A stretch of DNA of 55,321 bases from Clostridia bacterium. GTDB taxonomy: Bacteria > Bacillota > Clostridia > Christensenellales > Aristaeellaceae. Position numbers and translations under genes: made by a program. How positions within the stretch are numbered: position 1 is the first letter of the stretch; every line of letters begins with the position of its first letter. The notes under the pieces are model-generated. The model was not told the origin of the DNA. It ran no database searches and saw only the letters and a program-made list of their open reading frames with translations. Shown piece after piece: positions 18,906-28,542 of the stretch. Location: assembly GCA_017429695.1 (NCBI GenBank), contig JAFROK010000039.1:1-55321 (forward strand). The letters run 5' to 3'.

Positions 18906-21054
18906 TAAGATGAAGGACGAAGCTTGAGAAGTCGCCTTTCCGGGGGACGGAGATACCGACGTTCATCAGGACGGAGCCGTTATATGCGGCGCCGTCTTCT
19001 GTTTTATACCAGGCTTCCGGCAGGAGGCCTTTCAGGCGGATCCTCCGGGGCGGCATATTCGGCACGGAAAGACTGCTGTAGGCACAGAAGAGGACTTCCT
19101 TCCGGTCTTCGGAGACGAAAGCCCACGCGGTATCATTGCCTTCAAAGGGGGAAAGCAGGCGCCAGAAAGTTCCGGTACGCGTCAGGTCCCGGAGGGATTT
19201 AACGCGGGAGACGAGATCTGCGGCTTCCGCAAGATCCTCTTTTGTCATTTTGGCCAGGTCCAGTTCAAAACCGAAATTTCCGGCAAGCGCCACTTCGCCG
19301 CGCATGCGGAGGGAGACGGAGCGCCCGGTCTGGTGATTCGGTACGGCGCTGACATGGGCGCCCATTGCAGAAGCCGGATAGACAAAAGAGGTGCCGTACT
19401 GCAGTTTGAGGCGCTCCACGGCGTCCGTATCATCGCTGGTCCAGGTCTGGGGCATATAGTACAGCATGCCGGGATCGAATCTTCCGCCACCGCCGGAACA
19501 GGATTCAAAAAGAATCTGCGGGAAAGCGGACGTGACCGTTTCCAGCACGTGATACAGGCCCAGCATATAACGATGCTGGGATTCCATCCTGCGCTCCGGC
19601 GGGAGCGCTTCGGAGAACGCTTCGGTCATATTCCGGTTCATATCCCATTTGACATAATCAATGGACGCGGAAGACAATACGGCGGAAACAGATGAGATGA
19701 TATATTCCTGTACTTCGGAACGGCTCAGATCCAGGATCAGCTGGTTCCGCGCTTCTGAACGGGGACGGCCGGGAACATGCAGGCACCAGTCCGGATGGGC
19801 CCGGTAGAGTTTGCTGTCCGGGGAAACCATTTCCGGTTCAAACCAGAGTCCGAAACGCAGGCCCATGGCGTGCAGTTTTTCTGAAAGTCCGGAAAGGCCG
19901 GAAGGCAGTTTACGCCGGTTGATGGTCCAATCCCCCAGGGAACAATTGTCCGAATTCCGCCTGCCGAACCATCCGTCATCGAGGACAAACAGCTCAATTC
20001 CGATTTCGTTTGCTTTTTCAGCAATGGCCAGGAGCCGCTTTTCAGTGAAACTGAAATAGGTGCCTTCCCAGTTGTTGACCAGCACAGGACGGGAACGGTC
20101 CCGCCAGAAACCACGGGCCAGGCGGGAACGGTACAGTGCGTGAAACAGATGGGACATGCCGTTCAGTCCGGCATCGGAGAACGCCAGGACTGCCTCCGGT
20201 GACTGGAAGGATTCGCCAGGATTCAGCAGCCAGGAGAAGACCGCCGGATTCATGCCGATGCTGAGGCGGGCATGAGATGTGTTGTCCACGGTGCAGGAAG
20301 CCTGGAAGCTGCCGCTGTAGACGAAGCTGACCGCCCAGACACGGCCACTGAATTCGTCTGTATTCCGGTCACACAGGGCAAAGAAAGGATTCTCCTCGTG
20401 ACCGGAAGCGCCACGGGCAGAAGAAATACGGTATTCGCCTTCACCGACAGGGGTACGGACCACCGTACGCTCCCGGGCCCAGGCGCCTTTGAGATGAATC
20501 ACATCCATGCCGGCATTCCAGAAAGGAACCGACGCGGGCTGGACAGAGGTAAGGTGAAGCGGGCCGGAACCGGTATTCCGGATATTCAGGCTCCTGGCAA
20601 TTGCTCCGGAAGAGGCAAAAACGGTATAGGATGCCTCCACCTGCAGGCCGGTCAGGGCATCCTGAAGAAGGATCAGCAGCGTATCCGCCTCGGAAGGAGA
20701 TTCCGCATAGAGGGCAGGCAGGTCGGGAAGGGACGGTTTGCCCGGAACAACCCGGAAGGAGACAAAGCGCAGGTCGGTCACATCGTCTCCGTGGGCGTTG
20801 CAGGCGGCAACAGCCGGTGTCCCGTACCAGCCGCTGCCGCAGGTGGGAATATCGAAAGGCAGGCGGGATACCGGCAGATCGAAGCTGGCAAAGGAGAAAT
20901 AATCCCGGGAATCGTAGGAAAAAGAGCCGTCCGGAAGGCGGACGCCCCAGTAGGGACAAAGCAGGCGGTTTTCTTCGTCGATATGGAGGAGATAAGTGGT
21001 ATTTCCGCCGGACAGGTAGAAGGTATGCCGGTCGGAAGAAATGAAGATGGACAT
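18892..21054 (-). CDS. GH36 alpha-galactosidase
   Basis: This 720-residue enzyme removes alpha-galactosyl units from raffinose-type sugars or galactomannan. It has the N-terminal beta-sandwich (about 1-310), then the TIM barrel with VNNWEGTYF, FVLDDGWFG, the nucleophile D471 in YVKWDMNRNMTE, CSGGGGRFD and the acid/base motif SDDTD (about 540-544). There is no signal peptide, so it is likely cytosolic on imported oligosaccharides. AAAGGAG precedes the ATG, with a heptamer repeat upstream of it. The last residues TDN and the stop are encoded by heptamer block D. Confidence 0.93.
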   Translation of the reverse strand: MSIFISSDRHTFYLSGGNTTYLLHIDEENRLLCPYWGVRLPDGSFSYDSRDYFSFASFDLPVSRLPFDIPTCGSGWYGTPAVAACNAHGDDVTDLRFVSFRVVPGKPSLPDLPALYAESPSEADTLLILLQDALTGLQVEASYTVFASSGAIARSLNIRNTGSGPLHLTSVQPASVPFWNAGMDVIHLKGAWARERTVVRTPVGEGEYRISSARGASGHEENPFFALCDRNTDEFSGRVWAVSFVYSGSFQASCTVDNTSHARLSIGMNPAVFSWLLNPGESFQSPEAVLAFSDAGLNGMSHLFHALYRSRLARGFWRDRSRPVLVNNWEGTYFSFTEKRLLAIAEKANEIGIELFVLDDGWFGRRNSDNCSLGDWTINRRKLPSGLSGLSEKLHAMGLRFGLWFEPEMVSPDSKLYRAHPDWCLHVPGRPRSEARNQLILDLSRSEVQEYIISSVSAVLSSASIDYVKWDMNRNMTEAFSEALPPERRMESQHRYMLGLYHVLETVTSAFPQILFESCSGGGGRFDPGMLYYMPQTWTSDDTDAVERLKLQYGTSFVYPASAMGAHVSAVPNHQTGRSVSLRMRGEVALAGNFGFELDLAKMTKEDLAEAADLVSRVKSLRDLTRTGTFWRLLSPFEGNDTAWAFVSEDRKEVLFCAYSSLSVPNMPPRRIRLKGLLPEAWYKTEDGAAYNGSVLMNVGISVPRKGDFSSFVLHLKTDN

Positions 21055-21070
21055 AATGCAGGCTCCTTTA

Positions 21071-21084
21071 TCAGTTGTCAGTTA
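21071..21084. repeat. Heptamer repeat block E (2 units)
   Basis: TCAGTTG and TCAGTTA lie directly upstream of the GH36 ribosome site. Confidence 0.6.
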
Positions 21085-21175
21085 ATAAGCAGATTCATTT
21101 TACAAACAGTAAAATTATAGCGGAAAAAGGGAAGGAAAACAACGGGAAAAAACGAGAAGCGCGGGTATGTTTTTC

Positions 21176-21204
21176 TTGTCATCGCAGGCTGAAAACAGTA
21201 TAAT
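21176..21204 (+). promoter_or_regulatory. Promoter of the priA operon
   Basis: TTGTCA (21176-21181), a 17-base spacer and a consensus TATAAT (21199-21204) lie 40 bases before the priA start. This is the only clear promoter I see before the long operon running to mnmE. Confidence 0.75.
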
Positions 21205-21243
21205 ATAATTTGGCTTTGTATGCCCGGGAAAGGAGGAGGAAAG

Positions 21244-23481
21244 GTGTACTGTCAGGTCATTGTGGACATTGTTCATGAAAACGTGGCACGGCCTTTTACC
21301 TACCTGATTCCGGAAGGGATGGAGCTGAGTCCCGGGCAGCGGGTAGCGGTGCCGTTCGGACGAATGGAAAAGGAAGGCGTGGTGACAGCCCTGACGGAGG
21401 AAACGGATGTCAGCCCGGAAAAGCTGAAAGCGGTCATCCGTCCCCTGGAAGACTATGCGGCCATTCCGCCGGAACTGATGCTGCTGGCGCGGGAAATGGC
21501 GGAGGAAAACCACTGCCCGATGGCGGAAACGCTGCGGCTGATGATGCCCGCCCAGATGCGCGGCGGACGGATCCATCCAAAGACGGAAAAAACAGCATGC
21601 CTTGCCGTATCCCGGGAAGAAGCGGAAAAGGCGATTGAAGAAAACAAGCGCGGCGGCAAACGGAACGAACTCCTGCGGCTGCTTTCGGACGGAAATCCGC
21701 GGCCGGTCAGGGAACTGGAAGCGCATGTCAAAGATCCCCGTGAGGCCCTGAAGAAACTTCACCAGGACGGACTGATCACGCTATATGACGCGGAGACCAT
21801 GCGCACGCCCGGCAGCAGTTTTGAGGAAGTGCAGGACCCCGGATATACGCTGACCGCCGGACAGCAGGAGGCACTGGATGAAATCCTGCCGGCGCTGGCG
21901 GGAGACGGCGGCGCGTTCCTGCTGCATGGCGTTACCGGAAGCGGGAAAACGGAAGTTTTCATGGCAGCGGTACGCAGCACCCTGTCCGCCGGAAAGAGCG
22001 CCATTATCCTGGTGCCGGAAATTGCGCTGACGCCCCAGATGGTATCCTGGTTCAGGGGCCGGTTCGGATCCGTCGCGGCGGTAATTCACTCGCGGCTGAG
22101 CGCCGGTGAACGGTATGATGAATGGCGCCGGATCCGCCGAGGAGAGGCACGGGTGGTGATCGGCGCGCGAAGCGCGGTGTTTTCACCGGTCCGTAAGCTT
22201 GGTATGATCGTGATTGATGAGGAACACGAGAGCACTTACCTGAATGACCGGCACCCACGGTATGACACCCGGGACGTAGCGTTGAGCCGATGCAGGCGGG
22301 AACACGCCGTGCTGATCCTGGCCAGCGCCACACCGAGCATCCTGAGCTTTGCCCGGGCACGCAGGGGAGATTATGTCCTGCTGGAAATGCCGGACCGGGT
22401 GAACGACCATCCGCTGCCGGAAGTTGAGATTGCGGATATGCGGGAGGAACTGGAGCGCGGTAACCGGTCCGTGCTCAGCAGGGCCCTGCAGCAGGCGCTG
22501 AAAGAATGTGCCGCCCGGAAAGAACAGGCGATTCTGCTGATGAACCGGCGCGGATATCACTCCTTCGTTTCGTGCCGAAGCTGCGGATATGTTGTCAAAT
22601 GTCCGAACTGTGATATCAGCATGACATACCATATCGGACAGAATGACGGGATGCTGCGGTGCCATTACTGCGGAAGCGCAATGCCGATGCCTTCCGCATG
22701 CCCGTCCTGCGGCGGAGAATATATCAAATTCTTCGGCGCGGGAACCCAGAAGGTGGAGGAAGAAGTACAGAAGCTGCTGCCGGGTGTTCCGACGGTGCGG
22801 ATGGACTACGACACCACCAGCGGCAAGGACGGGCACGGGAAAATCCTGGAAGAATTCCGGAGCGGACGGGCCCGGATCCTGATCGGAACGCAGATGATTG
22901 CCAAGGGACTGGATTTTCCCCAGGTCACACTGGTTGGCGTTGTGGCGGCAGATCTGGCACTGAACCTGCCGGATTACCGGAGCCGCGAACGCGCGTTCCA
23001 GCTGTTTACACAGGTGGCCGGCCGGGCCGGCCGTGGGAGCCTGCCGGGACGCGTGATTATCCAGACTTACAAACCGGAGGATCAGGTGATCTCGTTTGCG
23101 GCAAGGCAGGATTACCGTGCATTCTTTGAAAGTGAGTTCAGGCGGCGCCGGAACGGACTGTATCCGCCCTTTACGAAACTGGCGCGGATCCTGGTGGAAA
23201 GTCCACAGGAGGCCATTGCGGACCGGATTGTCCGGGAAATGGATACGGCGGCAAGGGAACTGCTGGATGATCATCCGGAATGGCGGAGAAAGATCCTGAC
23301 GATGATCAATGACCCGCCGTCGGTACAGTTCCTACGCGGGAAACACAGGCGGCAGGTGCTGATGAAGACGCTGGTGAGCCCGGAGACGGAGGCATTCTTC
23401 GGGGAACTGAGCGGAATGATTGCAGCGCCGTTTGAGGGAGCGGAAGTATACCTGGAAGTCAATCCGACGACGATGATTTAG
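21244..23481 (+). CDS. priA: Primosomal helicase PriA
   Basis: PriA restarts stalled replication forks by loading the replicative helicase. The protein has 745 residues from a GTG at 21244; AGGAGG at 21231-21236 is seven bases upstream, so I prefer it to the ATG at 21220. It shows the DNA-binding N-terminal domain (VYCQVIVD), Walker A GVTGSGKTE (229-237), the motif II DEEHE, eight zinc-binding cysteines (CRSCG, CPNC, CHYCG, CPSCG) and the helicase C domain (GTQMIAKGLDFP). It leads the translation operon. Its stop codon is part of heptamer block F. Confidence 0.96.
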   Translation: MYCQVIVDIVHENVARPFTYLIPEGMELSPGQRVAVPFGRMEKEGVVTALTEETDVSPEKLKAVIRPLEDYAAIPPELMLLAREMAEENHCPMAETLRLMMPAQMRGGRIHPKTEKTACLAVSREEAEKAIEENKRGGKRNELLRLLSDGNPRPVRELEAHVKDPREALKKLHQDGLITLYDAETMRTPGSSFEEVQDPGYTLTAGQQEALDEILPALAGDGGAFLLHGVTGSGKTEVFMAAVRSTLSAGKSAIILVPEIALTPQMVSWFRGRFGSVAAVIHSRLSAGERYDEWRRIRRGEARVVIGARSAVFSPVRKLGMIVIDEEHESTYLNDRHPRYDTRDVALSRCRREHAVLILASATPSILSFARARRGDYVLLEMPDRVNDHPLPEVEIADMREELERGNRSVLSRALQQALKECAARKEQAILLMNRRGYHSFVSCRSCGYVVKCPNCDISMTYHIGQNDGMLRCHYCGSAMPMPSACPSCGGEYIKFFGAGTQKVEEEVQKLLPGVPTVRMDYDTTSGKDGHGKILEEFRSGRARILIGTQMIAKGLDFPQVTLVGVVAADLALNLPDYRSRERAFQLFTQVAGRAGRGSLPGRVIIQTYKPEDQVISFAARQDYRAFFESEFRRRRNGLYPPFTKLARILVESPQEAIADRIVREMDTAARELLDDHPEWRRKILTMINDPPSVQFLRGKHRRQVLMKTLVSPETEAFFGELSGMIAAPFEGAEVYLEVNPTTMI

Positions 23482-23505
23482 TGATTAGTGGTTAGTGATT
23501 AGTGA
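23478..23505. repeat. Heptamer tandem repeat block F (4 clean units)
   Basis: The units TTAGTGA, TTAGTGG, TTAGTGA and TTAGTGA are an almost perfect array between priA and def. The first unit carries the priA stop TAG (23479-23481). Confidence 0.92.
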
Positions 23506-23538
23506 ATGCTTTTAGAGAAAACGGAGAGATGCTGAAGT

Positions 23539-24039
23539 ATGGGAACACGGAATATTGTGAAGGTTGGCGATGAGACGCTGCGGAAGATCTGCAAGCGGCA
23601 GGAGAAATTTGACCTGCGGCTGGCGATCCTCCTGAAGGATATGGCGGATACGATGTACAAGGCGGAAGGCGTCGGGCTTGCGGCTCCGCAGGTCGGGATC
23701 CTGCGCCGGATTGCTGTGGTGGATGTGACGGAAGATCACAGCGGGCTGCTGGAACTGATCAATCCGGAAATCGTGGAAAGCGAAGGTACCCAGACCGGAC
23801 GGGAGGGATGCCTGAGCGTACCCGGACGGCAGGGCGTTGTGACCCGGCCGATGAAAGTCCGGGCCAGGTATCAGAACCGGAAAGGCCAGTGGATGGAAAT
23901 TGAAACCGAAGGGTTCGAGGCCCGGGCGATCTGTCATGAGCTGGATCACCTGGACGGGAAGCTCTACATCGACATGATGGACCGGGAACTGACCCAGGAA
24001 GAAATTGAAGGACATATCCCGGAGGATGACGCACAGTGA
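23539..24039 (+). CDS. def: Peptide deformylase
   Basis: This iron/zinc hydrolase removes the formyl group from new proteins. The 166-residue protein has all three motifs: GVGLAAPQVG (44-53), EGCLSV with metal ligand C91, and HELDHLDG with H133, E134 and H137. Its stop overlaps the GTG start of fmt (GTGA), pairing the enzymes that add and remove the formyl group. A GGAGAG lies upstream. The sequence is ordinary. Confidence 0.96.
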   Translation: MGTRNIVKVGDETLRKICKRQEKFDLRLAILLKDMADTMYKAEGVGLAAPQVGILRRIAVVDVTEDHSGLLELINPEIVESEGTQTGREGCLSVPGRQGVVTRPMKVRARYQNRKGQWMEIETEGFEARAICHELDHLDGKLYIDMMDRELTQEEIEGHIPEDDAQ

Positions 24040-24953
24040 GAATTGTTTTCATGGGAACCCCGCAGTTTGCGGTTCCGGCCCTGGAAGCCCTGATCGCGCT
24101 GGATGGTGCAGAGGTGGTCGGTGTATTTACCCAGCCGGACCGCCCGAAGGGACGTGGCAACAAACTGGCGATGAGCCCTGTCAAGGAAACCGCTGTGAAA
24201 GCCGGAATTCCTGTATTCCAGCCGGAACGAATCCGTAAGACGGGCGTCGATGACCTGCGGAACCTGCAGCCTGACCTGTGCGTGACGGCAGCGTTCGGGC
24301 AGATCCTGAGCCAGGAAATCCTGGATATTCCGCCGATGGGGAATATCAATGTTCATGCCTCCCTGCTGCCGAAACACCGGGGATCGGCGCCGATTGCCCA
24401 CGCGATCATGGCCGGCGACCGGAAGGCCGGCGTTACCACGATGATGATGGATGCCGGGATTGATACCGGGGATATGCTGCTGAAGGCGGAAACGGAAATC
24501 GGAGAAGGCGAAACATGCGGCGAACTGACGGAACGGCTGAGCAGGATTGGCGCGGAGCTGCTGGTCCGCACGATTGAGGCAATGCGGGCCGGGACCCTGA
24601 AGCGTATTCCGCAGAATGAAGCGGAAATGACATATGATCAAATGCTGACGAAAGAAATGGGCATTCCGGACTTTACTGCGGACGCGGACAAAGTATGCGG
24701 ACTGATCAACGGACTGAATCCATGGCCCTGCGTAAGCATTCCGGCCGGTGAAGAGTGGCTGAAGCTGCTGCGGGCCGTGGTAACGGAGGGCAGCGGAAAA
24801 GCGGGAAGCTACATTGCCGCTGATCCGAAAAACGGACTCGTGATTGCCTGCGGAAAAGGTGCGGTTAAGGTGCTGGAACTGCAGGCGCCCGGCGGGAAGA
24901 AAATGCGGGCAGAGGATTATCTGCGGGGACATAGTTTAGTGATTAGTGATTAG
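24036..24953 (+). CDS. fmt: Methionyl-tRNA formyltransferase
   Basis: This enzyme formylates initiator Met-tRNA. The 305-residue protein begins at a GTG overlapping the def stop. It shows MGTPQFAVPALEAL, NVHASLLPKHRGSAPI with the catalytic Asn-His region, the MDAGIDTGDMLL aspartate motif and the C-terminal OB-like domain (VNGLNPWP-type segment). The final residues (SLVISD) and stop are encoded by the start of heptamer block G, so the original C-terminus may have been replaced or extended. Confidence 0.95.
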   Translation: MRIVFMGTPQFAVPALEALIALDGAEVVGVFTQPDRPKGRGNKLAMSPVKETAVKAGIPVFQPERIRKTGVDDLRNLQPDLCVTAAFGQILSQEILDIPPMGNINVHASLLPKHRGSAPIAHAIMAGDRKAGVTTMMMDAGIDTGDMLLKAETEIGEGETCGELTERLSRIGAELLVRTIEAMRAGTLKRIPQNEAEMTYDQMLTKEMGIPDFTADADKVCGLINGLNPWPCVSIPAGEEWLKLLRAVVTEGSGKAGSYIAADPKNGLVIACGKGAVKVLELQAPGGKKMRAEDYLRGHSLVISD

Positions 24954-24977
24954 TGGTTAGTGATTAGTGTTCAGTAA
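24936..24977. repeat. Heptamer tandem repeat block G (6 units)
   Basis: The units TTAGTGA, TTAGTGA, TTAGTGG, TTAGTGA, TTAGTGT and TCAGTAA form the longest TTAGTGR array in the window. It begins inside the fmt coding end and runs to just before the rsmB ribosome site. Confidence 0.93.
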
Positions 24978-24994
24978 TGGTTTGAGGTTTTGGG

Positions 24995-26551
24995 ATGGAG
25001 AAGAAAAACGGAATGCCGGATAAGAATCAGAATCAGCAGAGGAGACCCGGACAAACCAGCGGACGGGGATTCGAAAGACGGGCGGGACAGAACGGCACAA
25101 AGGGCGGATTCCGCGGGACACCGCAGAAAGGCGGGAAGAGCGGATTCCGGGGTGTTCCTGCAGGGAACCGAAATTCCCGCGGGCCGGTGAAGAAGCCGAC
25201 GGAAAAACCCGAAGTGGAAGGCATGCCGTCCCGGCGACTTGCCCTGCGGGTGATCCGGCAGGTAACGGAGCAGGGTGCTTATGCTTCGCTGGCGCTGGAT
25301 ACTGCGCTGAACAACTGCGGACTTATCACAGCGGACAGACGGCTGGTTTCCCGGCTGGTGTATGATACGATGGATCATCTGATCTACCTGGACTGGGTGC
25401 TTGGACAGGTGATGGCCCGGGAGGATACGGACATCAAGCTGCGGAATATCCTGCGGCTGGGGGCCTGCCAGATTCTGCTGGAAGACCGGATTCCCGAAAG
25501 CGCGGCGACAAACACAAGCGTACAACTGTGTGTGGAGCTGGGCATGGAAGGGTTGAAGGGCGTATGCAACGGCATCCTTCGCAACCTGGTACGAAAAAAG
25601 GATGAACTGGTTTTCCCGGATTCGGAAACGGAACCGGATAAAGCAGCCTCCATCCGATATAGCCTGCCGGAATGGCTGTGGATCCGGCTGCGGGAAAGCT
25701 ATGGAGCGGAAGAAGCCGAGGCAATTGCTTCCTTCCGGATGGAAGACGCCGGATGGACGCTGCGGCCGAACCTGACGAAGCTTGGAGACGCGGAATTTGA
25801 AGCGCTGCTGGACAAAAAGGTCTGGGAAAAGGAAAAGCTGGACGTTCCGCATGCGTGGCGGATCCGCGGCGCCCTGGACATCGGCCGGGATGCCGATTTT
25901 ACAGGCGGATTCTATTCCATCATGTCACCGAGCAGCATGATGGTCTGCCAGGCACTGGACGCGAAGCGGGGACAGCAGATTCTAGACTGCTGCGCAGCAC
26001 CAGGCGGAAAAACCTGCTATATTGCCGAAATGATGGCTGGCACCGGACGGGTGCAGGCCTGGGACATACATGACCATCGTGTGGCGTTGATTGAAGCACA
26101 GGCCAGGCGGCTGGGACTGGAAAATATCCGGCCCATGATCCGCGACGCCACCAAACGGCGGGAGGATCTGGTGCAGGGCATGGACGCGGTGCTGCTGGAT
26201 GCACCGTGCAGCGGATTGGGCGTACTGGCGGAGAAACCGGATATCAAACTCCGCGTCAGCGAAGCGAGCGTTCAGGAACTGACAGAATTGCAGGCAAAAC
26301 TGTTGGATACGGTGTGCGAATATGTCCGGCCCGGCGGCATCCTGGTTTATTCCACCTGCAGCATTTTGCCTGAGGAAGACGAGGAACAGGTCACTGCATT
26401 CCTTCAGCGGCATCCAGAATTCGAAGCGCAGGAACTGCCGGCGACAATTCCGGAAAAATACCGGAAACACAGGAAAAACGGACTGCAGCTGCTGACATAC
26501 CGGGACGGCGTGGAAGGATTTTATCTGTGCCGCATGAAGAGGAAGGACTGA
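24995..26551 (+). CDS. rsmB: 16S rRNA m5C967 methyltransferase RsmB with basic N-terminal tail
   Basis: This enzyme methylates C967 of 16S rRNA. The 518-residue protein is longer than the usual ~430-450 because of a disordered, Gly/Arg/Lys-rich tail (about 1-75, with SGRGFERR and GGFRG repeats). It then has the NusB-like RNA-binding domain (about 80-215) and the methyltransferase domain with the SAM motif CCAAPGGKTC. The catalytic cysteines are in DAPCSGLG and YSTCSI. TTTGAGGTTTTGGG gives a weak ribosome site before the ATG. It lies four bases upstream of rlmN. Confidence 0.93.
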   Translation: MEKKNGMPDKNQNQQRRPGQTSGRGFERRAGQNGTKGGFRGTPQKGGKSGFRGVPAGNRNSRGPVKKPTEKPEVEGMPSRRLALRVIRQVTEQGAYASLALDTALNNCGLITADRRLVSRLVYDTMDHLIYLDWVLGQVMAREDTDIKLRNILRLGACQILLEDRIPESAATNTSVQLCVELGMEGLKGVCNGILRNLVRKKDELVFPDSETEPDKAASIRYSLPEWLWIRLRESYGAEEAEAIASFRMEDAGWTLRPNLTKLGDAEFEALLDKKVWEKEKLDVPHAWRIRGALDIGRDADFTGGFYSIMSPSSMMVCQALDAKRGQQILDCCAAPGGKTCYIAEMMAGTGRVQAWDIHDHRVALIEAQARRLGLENIRPMIRDATKRREDLVQGMDAVLLDAPCSGLGVLAEKPDIKLRVSEASVQELTELQAKLLDTVCEYVRPGGILVYSTCSILPEEDEEQVTAFLQRHPEFEAQELPATIPEKYRKHRKNGLQLLTYRDGVEGFYLCRMKRKD

Positions 26552-26555
26552 AGGA

Positions 26556-27605
26556 ATGACGGAACTGACGGGGATGACCCGCGAGGAAATTTCTGTCTGG
26601 ATGAAGGAGCAGGGATATCCCGCTTTCCGCGGAAAACAGGTTTTCGAATGGATTCACCGCGGGATTGATTTTGACGGGATGACAAACCTGCCGGCCGTTA
26701 TGCGGGAGTCGCTGAAACAGACTGCTGTGGCCCAGCCGGTCAGCATCCGCCTGAGCCGGAAAAGCGCACTGGACGGAACGGAAAAGGTGCTTTACGCGCT
26801 GCAGGACGGAAACTGCGTCGAAGGCGTGATCATGCATTACAAATTCGGCGTAAGCCTGTGTATCTCCACCCAGGTGGGTTGCCGGATGGGCTGCCGGTTC
26901 TGCGCATCCACGCTCGAGGGACGGATCCGGGACCTGACGGCCGGAGAAATGCTGGGAGAAGTGCTTGCGGTCAACCGGCTGCTGCAGCTTACGCAGCAGA
27001 AGGTCAGCCATATTGTGCTGATGGGCAGCGGGGAACCGCTGGACAACTATCAGCAGGTGATCCGGTTCCTGCATCTTCTGCGGGAAGAGGGCGGCGTGAA
27101 GATCAGCCTTCGGAATGTTTCCCTGTCGACATGCGGGATCGTTCCGAAAATGTACGACCTGGCAGAGGAGGACCTGCCGGTGACGCTGTGTGTATCACTG
27201 CATGCGCCGAACGACATCATCCGGCGGAAAACGATGCCGATTGCGGAACGGTGGTCCATGGAAGAGATCCTGGAGGCATGCCGAAACTACATCCGGAAGA
27301 CCGGGCGCAGGGTGATTTTCGAATATGCGATGACGGCCGGGATCAATTCTTCAGAAGCGGACGCCGCGGAACTGGCGGACAGGCTGCGGGGCATGCAGTG
27401 CCATGTGAACCTGATTCCGCTGAACGCGGTACCTGAACGGAACCTGCAGGGCGTCAGCGAGGAATCGATCCGGCGTTTTATGCAGGTACTGGAAGACAAA
27501 CATATTTCTGTCACCCGACGGCGGGAGATGGGCGACGATATTGAAGGCGCGTGCGGACAGCTGCGCAGGAAAACGATTAACGGAACGGAGAGCGGAGATG
27601 CGTAA
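26556..27605 (+). CDS. rlmN: 23S rRNA/tRNA adenine C2-methyltransferase RlmN
   Basis: This radical-SAM enzyme methylates A2503 of 23S rRNA and A37 of some tRNAs. The 349-residue protein has the cluster motif C109-X3-C113-X2-C116 (CRMGCRFC), the GEPLDNYQQV region where the family usually has GEPL-N, and the late methyl-carrying cysteine near GACGQL. The last eight bases overlap the prpC start, so translation is coupled. Nothing suggests the resistance paralogue Cfr. Confidence 0.95.
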   Translation: MTELTGMTREEISVWMKEQGYPAFRGKQVFEWIHRGIDFDGMTNLPAVMRESLKQTAVAQPVSIRLSRKSALDGTEKVLYALQDGNCVEGVIMHYKFGVSLCISTQVGCRMGCRFCASTLEGRIRDLTAGEMLGEVLAVNRLLQLTQQKVSHIVLMGSGEPLDNYQQVIRFLHLLREEGGVKISLRNVSLSTCGIVPKMYDLAEEDLPVTLCVSLHAPNDIIRRKTMPIAERWSMEEILEACRNYIRKTGRRVIFEYAMTAGINSSEADAAELADRLRGMQCHVNLIPLNAVPERNLQGVSEESIRRFMQVLEDKHISVTRRREMGDDIEGACGQLRRKTINGTESGDA

Positions 27606-28542
27606 GTTTAACCTGAAAGATCATGCGGCCAAACGGATGATGGATCTGGAAAAAGCAGGCAGAAGCGGGCAGGAAAAGCCGGAAAAGGCGCCTGAACCGG
27701 CAGAGGCTGCACATCCGGTGAATACGGATGAGATGCCGGGAATCCGGATGATCTGGTCAACAGATACAGGCCGTGTGCGGAAAACGAATCAGGATGCCGT
27801 GATTGTCGGCAACGGCCTGGCAGGCGTTGCCGACGGTATGGGCGGACATAACGCCGGGGAAGTTGCCTCCGGTGCGCTTCGCGACGGCCTGCTGGAGGAA
27901 ACAAGGGGGCAGATGCCAGACCGGGAAACGCTGGAAAAGGCGATTCAGAAGGTGAATCTGCAGCTGTTCAACATGCAGGAAAAGGATGCGACCCTTACCG
28001 GCATGGGCACCACGCTGACCGTGCTGTGGGTAACGGAAAGCGATATGATTATAGCCCAGGTCGGCGACAGCCGGGCCTACCTGATCCGGAACGGGAAAAT
28101 GACTCAGATGACAGAGGATCATTCCATGGTGGCGGATCTGGTCCGCCGGGGAATGCTGACCGAAGAAGAAGCATCCGTTCATCCCATGCGGAACTATATC
28201 ACCCGCGCTGTGGGTACAGATGAAGAACTCGAGGTGGACATCTATACTGAAAAACGGGAAGCCGGAGACCGGTGGCTGATCTGCTCGGACGGACTGTACG
28301 GAATGATGAGCCGGAATATCCTGGAAGGCCTGGCAGCCATTGAGGATCCGGCGGAAGCCGCGGAACAGCTGATGCAGACGGCGCTGGAGAACGGCGGACG
28401 GGACAATATCTCCATGGTTTTGATGATGGATGATACCGGCGCTCCGAAGAACGAAGAAGCTGATGAACCTGCCACGGAAGACGAAGAAAACGGCGAAACC
28501 GCTCCCGCGGATAAAGCGGAAGAGGAGGGAGCGGCCGAATGA
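27598..28542 (+). CDS. prpC: PP2C-type Ser/Thr protein phosphatase
   Basis: This phosphatase reverses phosphorylation by the PASTA kinase encoded next. The protein has 314 residues from the ATG at 27598, chosen because of GCGGAG upstream, the eight-base overlap with rlmN and the basic start MRKFNLKDHAAKRM; an ATG at 27541 lies inside rlmN. Motifs are TDTGRVRKTNQDA, VADGMGGHNAGE (metal aspartate), GDSRAYLI, TEDHSM and the late GRDNISMVL. It has a basic N-terminal leader of about 45 residues and an acidic tail of about 40 residues, both outside the normal ~245-residue domain. The ATGA overlap with prkC is standard. Confidence 0.94.
   Translation: MRKFNLKDHAAKRMMDLEKAGRSGQEKPEKAPEPAEAAHPVNTDEMPGIRMIWSTDTGRVRKTNQDAVIVGNGLAGVADGMGGHNAGEVASGALRDGLLEETRGQMPDRETLEKAIQKVNLQLFNMQEKDATLTGMGTTLTVLWVTESDMIIAQVGDSRAYLIRNGKMTQMTEDHSMVADLVRRGMLTEEEASVHPMRNYITRAVGTDEELEVDIYTEKREAGDRWLICSDGLYGMMSRNILEGLAAIEDPAEAAEQLMQTALENGGRDNISMVLMMDDTGAPKNEEADEPATEDEENGETAPADKAEEEGAAE

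Noticed and set aside
23478-23505. Phage attachment site made by the TTAGTG repeats
   Set aside because: The same motif recurs at ten gene borders with no integrase or prophage genes nearby.
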